64,000 nucleotides of DNA from Mycobacterium sp. 852002-51961_SCH5331710 (GTDB taxonomy: Bacteria; Actinomycetota; Actinomycetes; Mycobacteriales; Mycobacteriaceae), in contig NZ_LZSQ01000131.1 of NCBI RefSeq assembly GCF_001665535.1, positions 55,453 to 119,452 of the forward strand. Direction: 5' to 3'. Made by a program: the position numbers and the translations under genes. The notes under the pieces are model-generated. The model saw only the letters and a list, made by a program, of their open reading frames with translations, ran no database searches and had not been told where the DNA came from. Of the stretch, positions 48,918 to 57,845 are shown piece after piece (position 1 is the first letter of the stretch; every line of letters begins with the position of its first letter).

Positions 48918-50113
48918 TACTCGACCACTCCCGAACTTGCCAGCGCCGCCTGCCGCGCCCGCTCGACCGCGGCCGGCAGCACCGCCAGTGCGGCCTCTAC
49001 GTCAGCCTCACTGCTGGTGTGCCCCAACGAAAGACGCAGCGACCCGCGCGCACTGGCCGGGTCCGCTCCCATCGCGATCAGCACATGTGAGGGCTGCGCA
49101 ACGCCGGCCGTACAGGCCGACCCCGTCGAACACTCGATGCCCTTGGCGTCCAAGAGCATCAGCAGCGAGTCGCCCTCGCAGCCGCGAAAAGTGAAGTGGC
49201 AGTTGCCGGGCAGCCGCGCGGCGCCCGTCGCCCCATTGACCTCGACGTCGTCGATGACGGCCAACACGCCCTCGATCAGGCGGTCGCGAAGCGCCGACAC
49301 CCGCGCACCGTTGGCCTCCAGACCGTCGACCGCGACCTTAGCCGCCGCGGCCATCGCGACCGCACCTGCCACATATGGTGTGCCGGAACGGACATCGCGC
49401 TCCTGGCCGCCGCCGTGCAGCAGGGGCACACAGGCCGTGTCCCGGCGCAGCAGCAGGGCGCCGATACCGGTGGGCCCGCCGAACTTGTGCGCCGCGACGC
49501 TCATCGCCGACAGTCCGCTCGCCGCGAAATCGACCGGGATGTGGCCGACGGCCTGCACGGCGTCGCTGTGCATGGGCACGTCGAACTCCGCGGCGACCGC
49601 CGCGAGTTCGGCGATCGGCATGATCGTTCCGACCTCGTTGTTGGCCCACATCACCGACACCACGGCCACGTCGTCGTGGTCCTGCAGCGCGGTCCGCAGC
49701 GCCGCCGGCGTCACCGAACCGTCCCGCTCGACGGGCAGCCAGGTCACCTCGGCGCCCTCGTGCTCGACCAGCCATTCGACCGAGTCGAGCACGGCGTGGT
49801 GTTCAACCGGCGTGGTGACGATGCGCCTGCGGCGCGGATCGGCGTCGCGGCGGGCCCAGTAGATGCCCTTGACCGCGAGGTTGTCGCTTTCGGTGCCCCC
49901 GGCGGTGAAGATCACCTCCGACGGGCGGGCGCCCAGCAGGTGGGCCAGCGTCTCGCGGGACTCCTCCATGCGCCGCCGGGCCGTGCGGCCGGTGCCGTGC
50001 AACGACGACGCGTTGCCGACCGTCGCCAGCGCGGCCGTCATCGCCTCGATGGCAGCGGGGTGCATCGGGGTGGTGGCGGCGTGATCGAGGTAGACCGGCT
50101 GATCCGAGGTCAT
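48917..50113 (-). CDS. iscS: Cysteine desulfurase
   Basis: This 398-residue pyridoxal-phosphate enzyme (Rv3025c homologue) takes sulfur from cysteine for Fe-S clusters and tRNA thiolation. The PLP lysine is K210 in AAHKFGGPTG; the persulfide cysteine is C334 in STGSACTAG. The N-terminal PVYLDHAATTPMHP is typical. I chose the ATG at 50113; longer reading frames would run into the acyltransferase gene. It directly precedes mnmA. Confidence 0.95.
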   Translation of the reverse strand: MTSDQPVYLDHAATTPMHPAAIEAMTAALATVGNASSLHGTGRTARRRMEESRETLAHLLGARPSEVIFTAGGTESDNLAVKGIYWARRDADPRRRRIVTTPVEHHAVLDSVEWLVEHEGAEVTWLPVERDGSVTPAALRTALQDHDDVAVVSVMWANNEVGTIMPIAELAAVAAEFDVPMHSDAVQAVGHIPVDFAASGLSAMSVAAHKFGGPTGIGALLLRRDTACVPLLHGGGQERDVRSGTPYVAGAVAMAAAAKVAVDGLEANGARVSALRDRLIEGVLAVIDDVEVNGATGAARLPGNCHFTFRGCEGDSLLMLLDAKGIECSTGSACTAGVAQPSHVLIAMGADPASARGSLRLSLGHTSSEADVEAALAVLPAAVERARQAALASSGVVE

Positions 50114-50157
50114 AACCAGTCCAGAATAGCCGTCGGGCCGGGGCTCCCCCGATTCGC

Positions 50158-50988
50158 TCAGGCCACGAGCGCGTGACCGTGCGAGCGTCGCGTCGGATCG
50201 CCGCGCACCGCCGCCTCGCAGCGCATCGCCAGATCCCTGCGGTCGGTTCCCGGGAGCTGCAACGACTTCACGTGCACCCGCACGACCGTGCGTTTCGCGC
50301 TGATCAGCCGCCGGATCGACGCGAGCAGCGTGTCGTCGCCCACATAAGCGGCGACGGTGGAGGCGGCGCCGTCGGCGTCGAGGTAGCTCAGCCGCAGCGG
50401 CTGCACCGGCCTCCCCGCGTCGATGGCCGCTTGGAACATCGCCGGCCGGAAGCGGCCGTACGCCAGCCCGCAGTAGGTGGTGCCCTCGGGAAATGCGACG
50501 ACGGTGTGCCCGGCCCGTAGTCCACGGCTGACGGCCCCCACCACATCGGGCAGCCGCCGCAGGTTCGCCCGCTCGATCGGGATGACCCTCAGCAGCCGGG
50601 CCAACAGTCCCAGTCCGGGCCAGCCGACGAGTTCGGACTTGGCGACGAACCGCCCCGGCAGCACCGAGCCGATCGCGAAAACGTCCACCCAGGAGACATG
50701 ACCGCTGACCACCAGAACACCGCGCAGGTTGCGGATCGGACCGCCGGACACCCTGGTCCGCACGCCCAGGCAGGCCAGCAACAGCCGGCAGTAGCCGCGT
50801 TGCAGTCGAGATCTGCCCGGCGCCGGGACGGCCAGCAGCGGCGCCAGCAACAGGAGCGAGGCGGCCGAGGTGATCCGCAGCGCGGCCCGGCACGCGACGA
50901 TCACCCGCCGTCCGCCCTGCCGCGCGGTGTTGCTGACGCAGCCTGCGTCGCACTCCCCCCGCGGCACCCAGCTCTCCTGGACCGTCAC
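50158..50988 (-). CDS. 1-acyl-glycerol-3-phosphate acyltransferase-like protein (PlsC/OlsA type)
   Basis: This 276-residue membrane-associated acyltransferase (Rv3026c homologue) has the H-x4-D motif in SGHVSWVDVF, followed by KSELVGWPGLG, FPEGTTYCG and PVQPLRLSY. A hydrophobic anchor is at about residues 45-65. Its GTG start overlaps the stop of the GNAT gene, which resembles OlsB; the pair therefore looks like the two enzymes of ornithine-lipid synthesis. A role in phosphatidic acid synthesis is the alternative. Confidence 0.82.
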   Translation of the reverse strand: MTVQESWVPRGECDAGCVSNTARQGGRRVIVACRAALRITSAASLLLLAPLLAVPAPGRSRLQRGYCRLLLACLGVRTRVSGGPIRNLRGVLVVSGHVSWVDVFAIGSVLPGRFVAKSELVGWPGLGLLARLLRVIPIERANLRRLPDVVGAVSRGLRAGHTVVAFPEGTTYCGLAYGRFRPAMFQAAIDAGRPVQPLRLSYLDADGAASTVAAYVGDDTLLASIRRLISAKRTVVRVHVKSLQLPGTDRRDLAMRCEAAVRGDPTRRSHGHALVA

Positions 50989-51812
50989 GACGCGATCCCG
51001 GTGGCCGCGTCGACCGCCCTCAGCCTGCTCAGGTAGCGGGTGTCCGCTCGGCGCTTGTCGAGCAGCGCCGGAAAGTCGCCCACCCCGAAGTCGGGGTCGT
51101 GTGCGGGTTCGCCGCACACCTGCGCGCCGAGCCGCAGGTAGCCGCGCATCAACGGGGGCACGACGGTCCGATCGGGCGGAGCGATCTCGTCGAGGCCCCT
51201 GCCGTCGACGGTCACCGGCCGGTGCGGGTGCACTGTATAGCGGGCCGGGGCGGCATGACGGTGACGGACGAAGTCGCGCACGCCGCGGATCTGTGCGCCC
51301 GGTGGCTGACCGTCGGGGCCGCAGACGGGCACCGACACACAGCCGGTCACGTAGTCGTAGCCGCAGCGGTCGAGGTAGGCCAGGATCCCGGCCCACATCA
51401 GCAGGACGACGGCCCCGTTGCGGTGGTCGGGCCGCACCACGGCACGACCCATCTCGACCAGGCCCGGCCGCAACGGAGCGAGCGCACGTACGTCGAATTC
51501 TGTTGCGCTGTAGAGGCTTCCGGCAGACAGCGCACCCGCCGGCGGCAGCATGCGATAGCAGCCGACGAGCTCGCCGGTGACGTCCTCGCGAACCAGGAGG
51601 TGATCGCAGTGCTCGTCGAAGCGGTCGGCGTCCAGACCGTCACTGGTACCGCGCAGTGCGAAGCCGGGTTCGGCGGTGAACGCCTCGTGGCGCAGCCGTT
51701 GCGCATCCTCGATGTGCGCGGCATCGGTCGTGAGCAGCAGGGTGTAGCGCGGCGCGGGGGTCGACCCGCCGCGGATTTCGTCGGGGGCGATGAGTACAGA
51801 AGCGGTGCTCAT
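50985..51812 (-). CDS. GNAT acyltransferase of the OlsB type
   Basis: This 275-residue protein (Rv3027c homologue) has the pattern YTLLLTTDAAHIEDAQRLRHEAF, EHCDHLLVRED, GCYRMLPPAGA and LVEMGRAVVRPDHRNG. This is the acetyltransferase-5/OlsB group, which includes ornithine N-acyltransferases and N-acyl amino acid synthases. I selected the ATG at 51812 (MSTASVLIAPDE). The immediate coupling to the PlsC-like gene supports an aminolipid role, although this has not been shown for this gene. Confidence 0.8.
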   Translation of the reverse strand: MSTASVLIAPDEIRGGSTPAPRYTLLLTTDAAHIEDAQRLRHEAFTAEPGFALRGTSDGLDADRFDEHCDHLLVREDVTGELVGCYRMLPPAGALSAGSLYSATEFDVRALAPLRPGLVEMGRAVVRPDHRNGAVVLLMWAGILAYLDRCGYDYVTGCVSVPVCGPDGQPPGAQIRGVRDFVRHRHAAPARYTVHPHRPVTVDGRGLDEIAPPDRTVVPPLMRGYLRLGAQVCGEPAHDPDFGVGDFPALLDKRRADTRYLSRLRAVDAATGIAS

Positions 51813-51906
51813 GGCTGCACGGTCGCCCAGCCGCATCTCCGGGCGGCATCGGGCGCGTGACGTGTCGGTGAGCGCCAGGTGACGAATTGGACCCGGCCGG
51901 CCCGCC

Positions 51907-52578
51907 TCAGCGGTCGAGGATCGCGACGTTGTCCTCGACGGCGTTGCGCGGCGTGCGCACGCGGTTCGCCGGGAACTCTGGGTCGGCGTATCCGATCGCG
52001 ATGCCGCACAGCACCTGCAGCTCGTCGGGGATGTCAAGTTGCTCGCGCAGCACGTCCGGGAAGTAGGCAACCGAAACCTGCACGCAGGTGTCGAGGCCGC
52101 GTTCGGTCAGCGCGAGGACGAGCGTCTGCAGGAACATCCCGACCGCGAGGCTGTCGGCGTGGCCGAGATCGCGGTGCATACACACCGCGCCGGCCACCGG
52201 GGCGCCGAAGAATTCGAAGTTGCGCAGCTGGGCGAGGCGGCGTCCCTCGGCATCGTGGCGGTCCACGCCCATCGCGCCGTACACCAGCGCGCCCAGCTGC
52301 TGCCGCAGCGGAGCGAAGCTCTCCGGGATTCCCATCGTCGGCGGAAAGCCACCCGAGGCGCGTTCCGTCAGCGCCTCGGCGAGGCGGTCGCGGGCCGCGC
52401 CGGTGGCCAGGAAGAGCCGCCACGGCTGGATGTTGGAGTTCGACGGCGCCCGCATCGCCAACTCCAGTGCCTCGTCGAGGAGTTCACGCGGTACGGGCTT
52501 GTCGGGCAGGAACTTTCGCGTACAGTGCCGCTCGCGGACGACCCGCTCGAGGTCGCTCTCCGGCGCGGCGGCGGTCAT
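51907..52578 (-). CDS. Nitroreductase family protein
   Basis: This 223-residue flavoprotein has the nitroreductase pattern RHCTRKFLPDKPVPRELLDEA, RAPSNSNIQPWRLFLATG and a C-terminal GIAIGYADPEFPANR. Such enzymes reduce nitro groups, quinones or flavins with NAD(P)H and FMN. Its start overlaps the upstream NAD(P)-binding gene as ATGA. The substrate is unknown. Confidence 0.87.
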   Translation of the reverse strand: MTAAAPESDLERVVRERHCTRKFLPDKPVPRELLDEALELAMRAPSNSNIQPWRLFLATGAARDRLAEALTERASGGFPPTMGIPESFAPLRQQLGALVYGAMGVDRHDAEGRRLAQLRNFEFFGAPVAGAVCMHRDLGHADSLAVGMFLQTLVLALTERGLDTCVQVSVAYFPDVLREQLDIPDELQVLCGIAIGYADPEFPANRVRTPRNAVEDNVAILDR

Positions 52579-53318
52579 CGCCGGGCCAGCCAGTCCGTGA
52601 AGCGCGTGGCGGCGATGACGGCGTCGTCGCCGGTCACCAGGCTGCCCTCGGCGAGCGGGGTGCCGAAGTAGGTCGCCTCGCGGGTGACCACGACGCGCCG
52701 GTCGTCGCCGCGCTTGGCCAGCACCGCGCGGGCGAGGTCGGCGAACGGGATCTTGTCGGGCCCGCCGACGTCGATGTGGCCGTTACGCGGCTTCCCGACC
52801 GCCACCTCGGCCACCTCGGCGGCGACCTCCTGGGCCGCAATCGGCTGGATCAGCGCATCGGGTGCGCGGACCTCGCCGTCGACGTTCAGCGAGTCGGTGA
52901 TCGCCTCGGCGAACTCGTGGAACTGCGTCGCGCGCACGATGCTGTAGGGCAGCCCGGAGTCGCGAATGATCGTCTCCTGCGCGACTTTCGCACGCAGATA
53001 TCCGCTTTCGGGCAGATCGTCGGCGCCGACGATGGACAGCGCCACGTAATGCCCCACCCCCGCGGCCTTGGCCGCGGTCACCAGGTTCGTCGTCGACGTG
53101 GTGAAGAAGTCCATCACCGGCCCGTCCTCGAAAGACGGCGAATTCGTCACGTCGATCACCACGTCAGCGCCGGCGATCGCGTCGGCCACCCCGTCGCCGC
53201 TCAGCACGTCCACGCCCGTGGACCGGGCCGCCCCAACCACCGAATGGCCTTCCCCGCCGAGCAGCGACACCAGATTCGAGCCGATAAGGCCGGTCGAGCC
53301 GATCACCGTGATCTTCAT
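52575..53318 (-). CDS. NAD(P)-binding NmrA/SDR-like protein
   Basis: This 247-residue Rossmann protein starts MKITVIGSTGLIGSNLVSLLGGEG and has VVIDVTNSP, YVALSIVGADDL and SIVRATQFHEF, as in atypical short-chain dehydrogenases of the NmrA/YwnB kind. A Y-x3-K catalytic pair is not obvious, so it may sense rather than convert. The ATG at 53318 is preferred over a GTG at 53327. It is the first gene of a two-gene operon with the nitroreductase. Confidence 0.8.
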   Translation of the reverse strand: MKITVIGSTGLIGSNLVSLLGGEGHSVVGAARSTGVDVLSGDGVADAIAGADVVIDVTNSPSFEDGPVMDFFTTSTTNLVTAAKAAGVGHYVALSIVGADDLPESGYLRAKVAQETIIRDSGLPYSIVRATQFHEFAEAITDSLNVDGEVRAPDALIQPIAAQEVAAEVAEVAVGKPRNGHIDVGGPDKIPFADLARAVLAKRGDDRRVVVTREATYFGTPLAEGSLVTGDDAVIAATRFTDWLARR

Positions 53319-53343
53319 CTCGGGCACCCTTTCCGAACGCCGA

Positions 53344-53394
53344 GCGCACGCTTTGTCGCGCTTCTACTCGACATTTACGTACACAAGCGTGCGC
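53344..53394. promoter_or_regulatory. Long inverted repeat before the SDR/nitroreductase operon
   Basis: GCGCACGCTT and AAGCGTGCGC are perfect 10-bp arms 31 bases apart, lying 26 to 76 bases upstream of the start codon. This can be a pair of half-sites for a repressor or a hairpin in the leader. Confidence 0.45.
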
Positions 53395-53455
53395 CCGGCG
53401 GTGCCTCGTGTGCACCCTTGAGAATCCGTAGTCTTACCGCCGCCGAAAAGCACGA

Positions 53456-53482
53456 AGCCCCGGTGCGCCAGGCACCGGGGCT
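53456..53482 (-). terminator. Intrinsic terminator of etfA
   Basis: An 11-bp perfect stem (AGCCCCGGTGC and its complement, loop of five) lies 17 bases beyond the etfA stop. On the minus strand it is followed by TCGTGCTTTTCGG. Confidence 0.7.
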
Positions 53483-53499
53483 CCGCGGAAAAGCGACGA

Positions 53500-54456
53500 T
53501 CAGCCCTTGCGAGCCTTGACCGCCTCGGTCAGCTGCGGCGCGACCTTGAACAGGTCGCCGACGATGCCGAGGTCGGCGATCTCGAAGATCGGCGCCTCCT
53601 CGTCCTTGTTCACCGCGATGATCGTCTTCGACGTCTGCATGCCGGCCCGGTGCTGGATCGCACCGGAGATGCCCAGTGCGATGTACAGCTGCGGCGACAC
53701 CGTCTTACCGGTCTGGCCCACCTGGAACTGGCCCGGGTAGTAGCCGGAGTCGACGGCGGCACGGGACGCACCGACGGCGCCACCGAGCGAGTCCGCCAGC
53801 TCCTCGACCACCGTGAAGTTCTCGGCGCTGCCGACACCGCGGCCACCCGAGACGACCACGGTGGCCTCGGTGAGCTCCGGGCGATCGCCGGCGACGGCGG
53901 GTTCGCGCTTGGTGATCTTCGTCGCATTCTCGGCCTGGGCAGGCACCTCGACGTTGACGACCTCGCCCGCACCGTCGGCCGGTTCGGCGTCGACCGAACC
54001 CGCGCGCAGGGTGATGACCGGGACGTCACCGGTGGACTCGGCCTCGACGGTGAACGCGCCACCGAAGATCGAGTGCACACCCACCCCACCGTCTTTGACG
54101 TCGACGACGTCGGAGAGCACACCGGACCCGATGCGCGCCGCCAGGCGACCGGCGATCTCCTTGCCGTCGGCGTTGGACGACAGCAGGACGCCCGCGGGCG
54201 ATGCGGACTCCACCAGCGAGGCCAGCACGTCGACCTGCGGGGTGATCAGGTAGTTCTCCGCGTCGTCGGACTCGGCGACGTAGATCTTGGCGGCGCCGGC
54301 GGCCTTGAGGCCGTCGACGAGCGGTTCTGCGGTTCCCGGCGCGCCGATGACGACGGCCGAGGGCTCGCCAAGCTTGCGAGCCGCGGTGATCAACTCCGAG
54401 GTGACCTTCTTCAGCGCACCTTCGGCGTGCTCAACGAGCACGAGTACTTCAGCCAT
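53500..54456 (-). CDS. etfA: Electron transfer flavoprotein alpha subunit
   Basis: This 318-residue FAD-binding subunit (Rv3028c homologue, FixB) takes electrons from acyl-CoA dehydrogenases and passes them to the respiratory chain. The C-terminal FAD domain shows VVSGGRGVGSAENFTV, SRAAVDSGYYPGQFQVGQTGKTVSPQ and ALGISGAIQHRAGM. The N-terminal MAEVLVLVEHAEG is standard. It follows etfB after a 44-base gap. Confidence 0.95.
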   Translation of the reverse strand: MAEVLVLVEHAEGALKKVTSELITAARKLGEPSAVVIGAPGTAEPLVDGLKAAGAAKIYVAESDDAENYLITPQVDVLASLVESASPAGVLLSSNADGKEIAGRLAARIGSGVLSDVVDVKDGGVGVHSIFGGAFTVEAESTGDVPVITLRAGSVDAEPADGAGEVVNVEVPAQAENATKITKREPAVAGDRPELTEATVVVSGGRGVGSAENFTVVEELADSLGGAVGASRAAVDSGYYPGQFQVGQTGKTVSPQLYIALGISGAIQHRAGMQTSKTIIAVNKDEEAPIFEIADLGIVGDLFKVAPQLTEAVKARKG

Positions 54457-54500
54457 GAGTTCTTCTCTCGTCTCTTGTTTCGCAGTCTCGGTGTTCGGCC

Positions 54501-55292
54501 CTAGATGATCTTCTGGGCGACCAGGTACTCAGCGATCTTGGTGCCGCCGTCACCCTCGTCGGTGACCTTCTCGCCGGCGGTCTTCGGCGGCTTCGGCGTC
54601 GAGGACAGCACCTTGGAACCGGCGTTGGCGAGACCGACTTCGTCGGCCTCCACACCGATCTCGGCAAGCGTGAGCTTGGTGACTTCCTTCTTCTTGGCGG
54701 CCATGATGCCCTTGAAGGACGGGAAGCGCGGCTCGTTGATCTTCTCGTTGACGCTGACCACCGCGGGCAGCGACGCCTCGACGGAGAACACGCCGTCGTC
54801 GGTCTCGCGCTCGCCGGTGACCTTGCCGTTCTCGACCGTCACCTTGCGCAGATGCGTCAGCTGCGGCAGGCCCAGGTACTCGGCGATGATCGCCGGAACC
54901 GCGCCGCCGGTGCCGTCGGTGGCCTCGTTGCCGGCGATGACGAGCTCAGTGCCCTCGATGGTGCCCAGCGCACGCGCCAGGGCCCAACCGGTTTGGACCA
55001 TGTCCGAGCCGTGCATGCCCTCGTCGACGAGGTGTACGGCCTTGTCCGCGCCCATCGACAGGGCCTTGCGGATCGCCTCCGTGGCGCGCTCGGGGCCGGC
55101 CGTGAGCACCGTCACAGTGCTCTCGCCGCCTTCCTTCTCCTTGATGAGCAGCGCTTCTTCGACGGCACGCTCGTTGATCTCGTCGAGCACCGCGTCCGCG
55201 GCCTCGCGGTCGAGGGTGAAGTCGCCGTCGGTGAGCTTGCGCTCCGACCAGGTGTCAGGGACCTGTTTGATCAGGACCACGATGTTCGTCAT
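54501..55292 (-). CDS. etfB: Electron transfer flavoprotein beta subunit
   Basis: This 263-residue partner of EtfA (Rv3029c homologue, FixA) binds AMP and makes contact with the dehydrogenases. Signatures are MTNIVVLIKQVPDTWSERKL, LAGNEATDGTGGAVPAI-like IAGNEATDGTGG, and the SFKGIMAAKKKEV recognition loop near residue 200. The ATG at 55292 is chosen; earlier starts would run through the palindromic control region at 55356-55391. Confidence 0.95.
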   Translation of the reverse strand: MTNIVVLIKQVPDTWSERKLTDGDFTLDREAADAVLDEINERAVEEALLIKEKEGGESTVTVLTAGPERATEAIRKALSMGADKAVHLVDEGMHGSDMVQTGWALARALGTIEGTELVIAGNEATDGTGGAVPAIIAEYLGLPQLTHLRKVTVENGKVTGERETDDGVFSVEASLPAVVSVNEKINEPRFPSFKGIMAAKKKEVTKLTLAEIGVEADEVGLANAGSKVLSSTPKPPKTAGEKVTDEGDGGTKIAEYLVAQKII

Positions 55293-55355
55293 GAGTGTGG
55301 TTCGTCCTCCTCGAAGGGGCCGATGATCGGCCCGCAATATCACGCTCTGAGCAAC

Positions 55356-55391
55356 AACCACCATGTTACTCGCGGGTAACTTGTGGTGGTT
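55356..55391. promoter_or_regulatory. Nested palindrome upstream of etfBA
   Basis: GTTACTCGCGGGTAAC (55365-55380) is a 16-bp palindrome with one mismatched pair. It is flanked by AACCACCA and TGGTGGTT, which are also complementary. The form suits a TetR-family operator; it sits 73-99 bases upstream of etfB, in the divergent gap with the methyltransferase. Confidence 0.55.
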
Positions 55392-55487
55392 CGCAGGAAC
55401 ACCATAGCGGGTCGAAGTTCGTGTTCTAGCAGCACGTAGGCGGTGAACCATTCGTCTGTGGGCCGATTCACGTTAGCCTGCCTTCCA

Positions 55488-56258
55488 ATGAGCGCATTTG
55501 TTACTGACGGACCGGACCTCCCCCTCACCGGGGAACGCACGGTTCCGGGGCTCGCGGAGGAGAACTACTGGTTCCGCCGCCATGAGGTCGTCTACGAGCG
55601 GATGGCCGACCGCTGCGCGGATCGTGACGTGCTCGAGGCGGGCTGCGGCGAGGGATACGGAGCCAACCTGATCGCCGACGTGGCCCGCCGTGTGATCGGC
55701 CTCGATTACGACGAGACGACGGTCGCGCACGTCCGCGCGCGGTATCCGCGGGTGGACATGCGCCACGGAAACCTGGCCGAACTCCCGCTCGCCGACGGCG
55801 CGGTCGACGTCGTCGTGAACTTCCAGGTCATCGAACACCTCTGGGATCAAGGACAATTCGTTCGCGAATGCCTGCGCGTGCTGCGCCCGGGTGGCTGCCT
55901 GCTGATGTCCACGCCGAACCGCATCACGTTCTCCCCCGGCCGGGATACGCCGATCAACCCGTTCCACACCCGCGAGCTCAACGCCGCCGAGCTGACCGAC
56001 CTGCTGACGGTGGCCGGCTTTGCGGTCGACAGCGTGCTCGGCGTCTTCCACGGGCCTCGGCTCGCCGAGCTCGACGCCCGTCACGGTGGGTCGATCATCG
56101 ACGCCCAGATCGCCCGGGCGCTCGCGGGTGCGCCGTGGCCCGAGGATCTGCTCGCCGATGTCGCGTCGGTGCGCAGCGACGACTTCGATCTGGTCGACGC
56201 GCGCGAGCGCAACATCGACGACAGCCTGGATCTGGTCGCGATCGCGGTGCGACCGTGA
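55488..56258 (+). CDS. SAM-dependent methyltransferase (Rv3030 type)
   Basis: This 256-residue class I methyltransferase has motif I in VLEAGCGEGYGANLIAD and post-I in VIGLDYDETT, with VVVNFQVIEHLWDQ as motif II. The M. tuberculosis homologue Rv3030 belongs to the cluster linked to methylglucose lipopolysaccharide, where 6-O-methylation of glucose is the proposed step. The ATG at 55488 is followed by the family start; its stop overlaps the GH57 gene as GTGA. Confidence 0.85.
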   Translation: MSAFVTDGPDLPLTGERTVPGLAEENYWFRRHEVVYERMADRCADRDVLEAGCGEGYGANLIADVARRVIGLDYDETTVAHVRARYPRVDMRHGNLAELPLADGAVDVVVNFQVIEHLWDQGQFVRECLRVLRPGGCLLMSTPNRITFSPGRDTPINPFHTRELNAAELTDLLTVAGFAVDSVLGVFHGPRLAELDARHGGSIIDAQIARALAGAPWPEDLLADVASVRSDDFDLVDARERNIDDSLDLVAIAVRP

Positions 56259-57787
56259 CTACCCCGGAATCCGCCGACCCCGTACCGGGGCTGTTCACCC
56301 TCGTCCTGCACACGCACCTGCCCTGGCTCGCGCACCACGGCCGCTGGCCCGTCGGTGAGGAATGGCTGTACCAGTCGTGGTCGGCGTCGTATCTGCCGCT
56401 CATGCGGGTTCTGCGCACGCTCGCGGCCGAGGGCCGTCGGCATCAGCTGACGCTGGGAATGACGCCCGTGGTGACCGCCCAACTCGACGACCCGTATTGC
56501 CTGACGGGAATGCACCACTGGCTGGCGAACTGGCAGCTGCGCGCACTCGAAGCAACAACTCTGTCAGATCCGTTGCGGCAGTTCGGACTTCGTGAGCACG
56601 CCGAGGCCGAGCAGGCACTCGAGGATTTCGCCACGCTGTGGGCGCACGGCGGCAGCCCGCTGCTGCGCGAGGTGATCGACGCCGAGACCATCGAACTGCT
56701 CGGCGGTCCGCTCGCGCATCCGTTCCAGCCGCTGCTCAACCCCAGGCTGCGGGAGTTCGCCCTGCGTGAGGGGCTTGCCGATGCCCGCTTGCGGTTTGCG
56801 CATACGCCGACCGGCATCTGGGCCCCGGAATGCGCCTACGCCCCCGGGATGGAAATCGATTACGCCGCAGCGGGTGTCGGGCACTTCATAGTCGACGGGC
56901 CGTCGCTGCACGGAGTTACCGCGCTGGGCCGCCCCGTCGCAGCGTCCGACGTGATCGCGTTCGGCCGCGACCTCCAGGTCAGCTATCGGGTGTGGTCGCC
57001 GAAATCCGGCTACCCCGGGCACGCCGCCTACCGCGACTTTCACACCTACGACCACACGACCGGGCTCAAGCCGGCCAGAGTCACCGGCCGCAACGTGCCG
57101 TCGGACGCCAAGGCACCGTACGACCCCGAGCGGGCCGACCGGGCGATCGACGCCCACGTCGCCGATTTCGTCGAGGTCGTCCGTCAGCGCCTGCACGACG
57201 AGAGCGAGCGCATCGGACGCCCCGCGCACGTCATCGCCGCCTTCGACACCGAATTGTTCGGGCACTGGTGGTACGAGGGACCGGTGTGGCTCGAACGGGT
57301 GCTGCGCGCGCTGCCCGAGGCGGGCGTGCGCGTCGGCACGCTGGCCGACGCCAAGGCCGACGGTTTCATCGGCTCACCCGTCGAATTGCCACCCAGCTCT
57401 TGGGGTTCCGGTAAGGACTGGCAGGTGTGGGCGGGCGAGCAGGTCGCCGATCTCGTGCAGTTGAACACCGAAGTCGTCGACACCGCGCTGACGACCGTCG
57501 ACAAGGCGCTCGGCGAGACCGACGCACCCCCGGCCCGCAACTACGTCGCCGACCAGATCCTGCGCGAGACGCTGCTGACCGTGTCGAGCGACTGGCCGTT
57601 CATGGTCAGCAAGGATTCCGCGGCGGACTATGCGCGCTACCGCGCGCACCTGCATGCCCACGCGACCCGCGAGATCGCCGATGCCGCTGCCTCTGGTCGC
57701 CACGAGCACGCGCAGCGCCTCGCCGCGGGGTGGAACCGCGCCGACGGGCTGTTCGGCGCCCTGGACGCGCGGCGGTTACCGCGATGA
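56255..57787 (+). CDS. Glycoside hydrolase family 57 (1,4-alpha-glucan branching-type) protein
   Basis: This 510-residue GH57 protein (Rv3031 homologue) has the catalytic nucleophile E192 in GIWAPECAYAPG and the acid/base D331 in AAFDTELFGHWW. The N-terminal LHTHLPW is the first GH57 motif, and a DUF1957-type helical domain follows. The neighbouring methyltransferase and glycosyltransferase place it in the synthesis of methylglucose lipopolysaccharide or a related alpha-glucan, where a branching or trimming role is likely. Confidence 0.9.
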   Translation: MTTPESADPVPGLFTLVLHTHLPWLAHHGRWPVGEEWLYQSWSASYLPLMRVLRTLAAEGRRHQLTLGMTPVVTAQLDDPYCLTGMHHWLANWQLRALEATTLSDPLRQFGLREHAEAEQALEDFATLWAHGGSPLLREVIDAETIELLGGPLAHPFQPLLNPRLREFALREGLADARLRFAHTPTGIWAPECAYAPGMEIDYAAAGVGHFIVDGPSLHGVTALGRPVAASDVIAFGRDLQVSYRVWSPKSGYPGHAAYRDFHTYDHTTGLKPARVTGRNVPSDAKAPYDPERADRAIDAHVADFVEVVRQRLHDESERIGRPAHVIAAFDTELFGHWWYEGPVWLERVLRALPEAGVRVGTLADAKADGFIGSPVELPPSSWGSGKDWQVWAGEQVADLVQLNTEVVDTALTTVDKALGETDAPPARNYVADQILRETLLTVSSDWPFMVSKDSAADYARYRAHLHAHATREIADAAASGRHEHAQRLAAGWNRADGLFGALDARRLPR

Positions 57788-57845
57788 CGCCCGCACGCCG
57801 CTCTGCGTGTGCATTTGCCGGTCACTGGCCCAGGAGTCGGCGACC

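Noticed and set aside
48009..49862. 617-codon frame opposite mnmA and iscS
   Set aside because: It is antisense to two unmistakable genes and shows low-complexity Ser/Ala/Arg composition.
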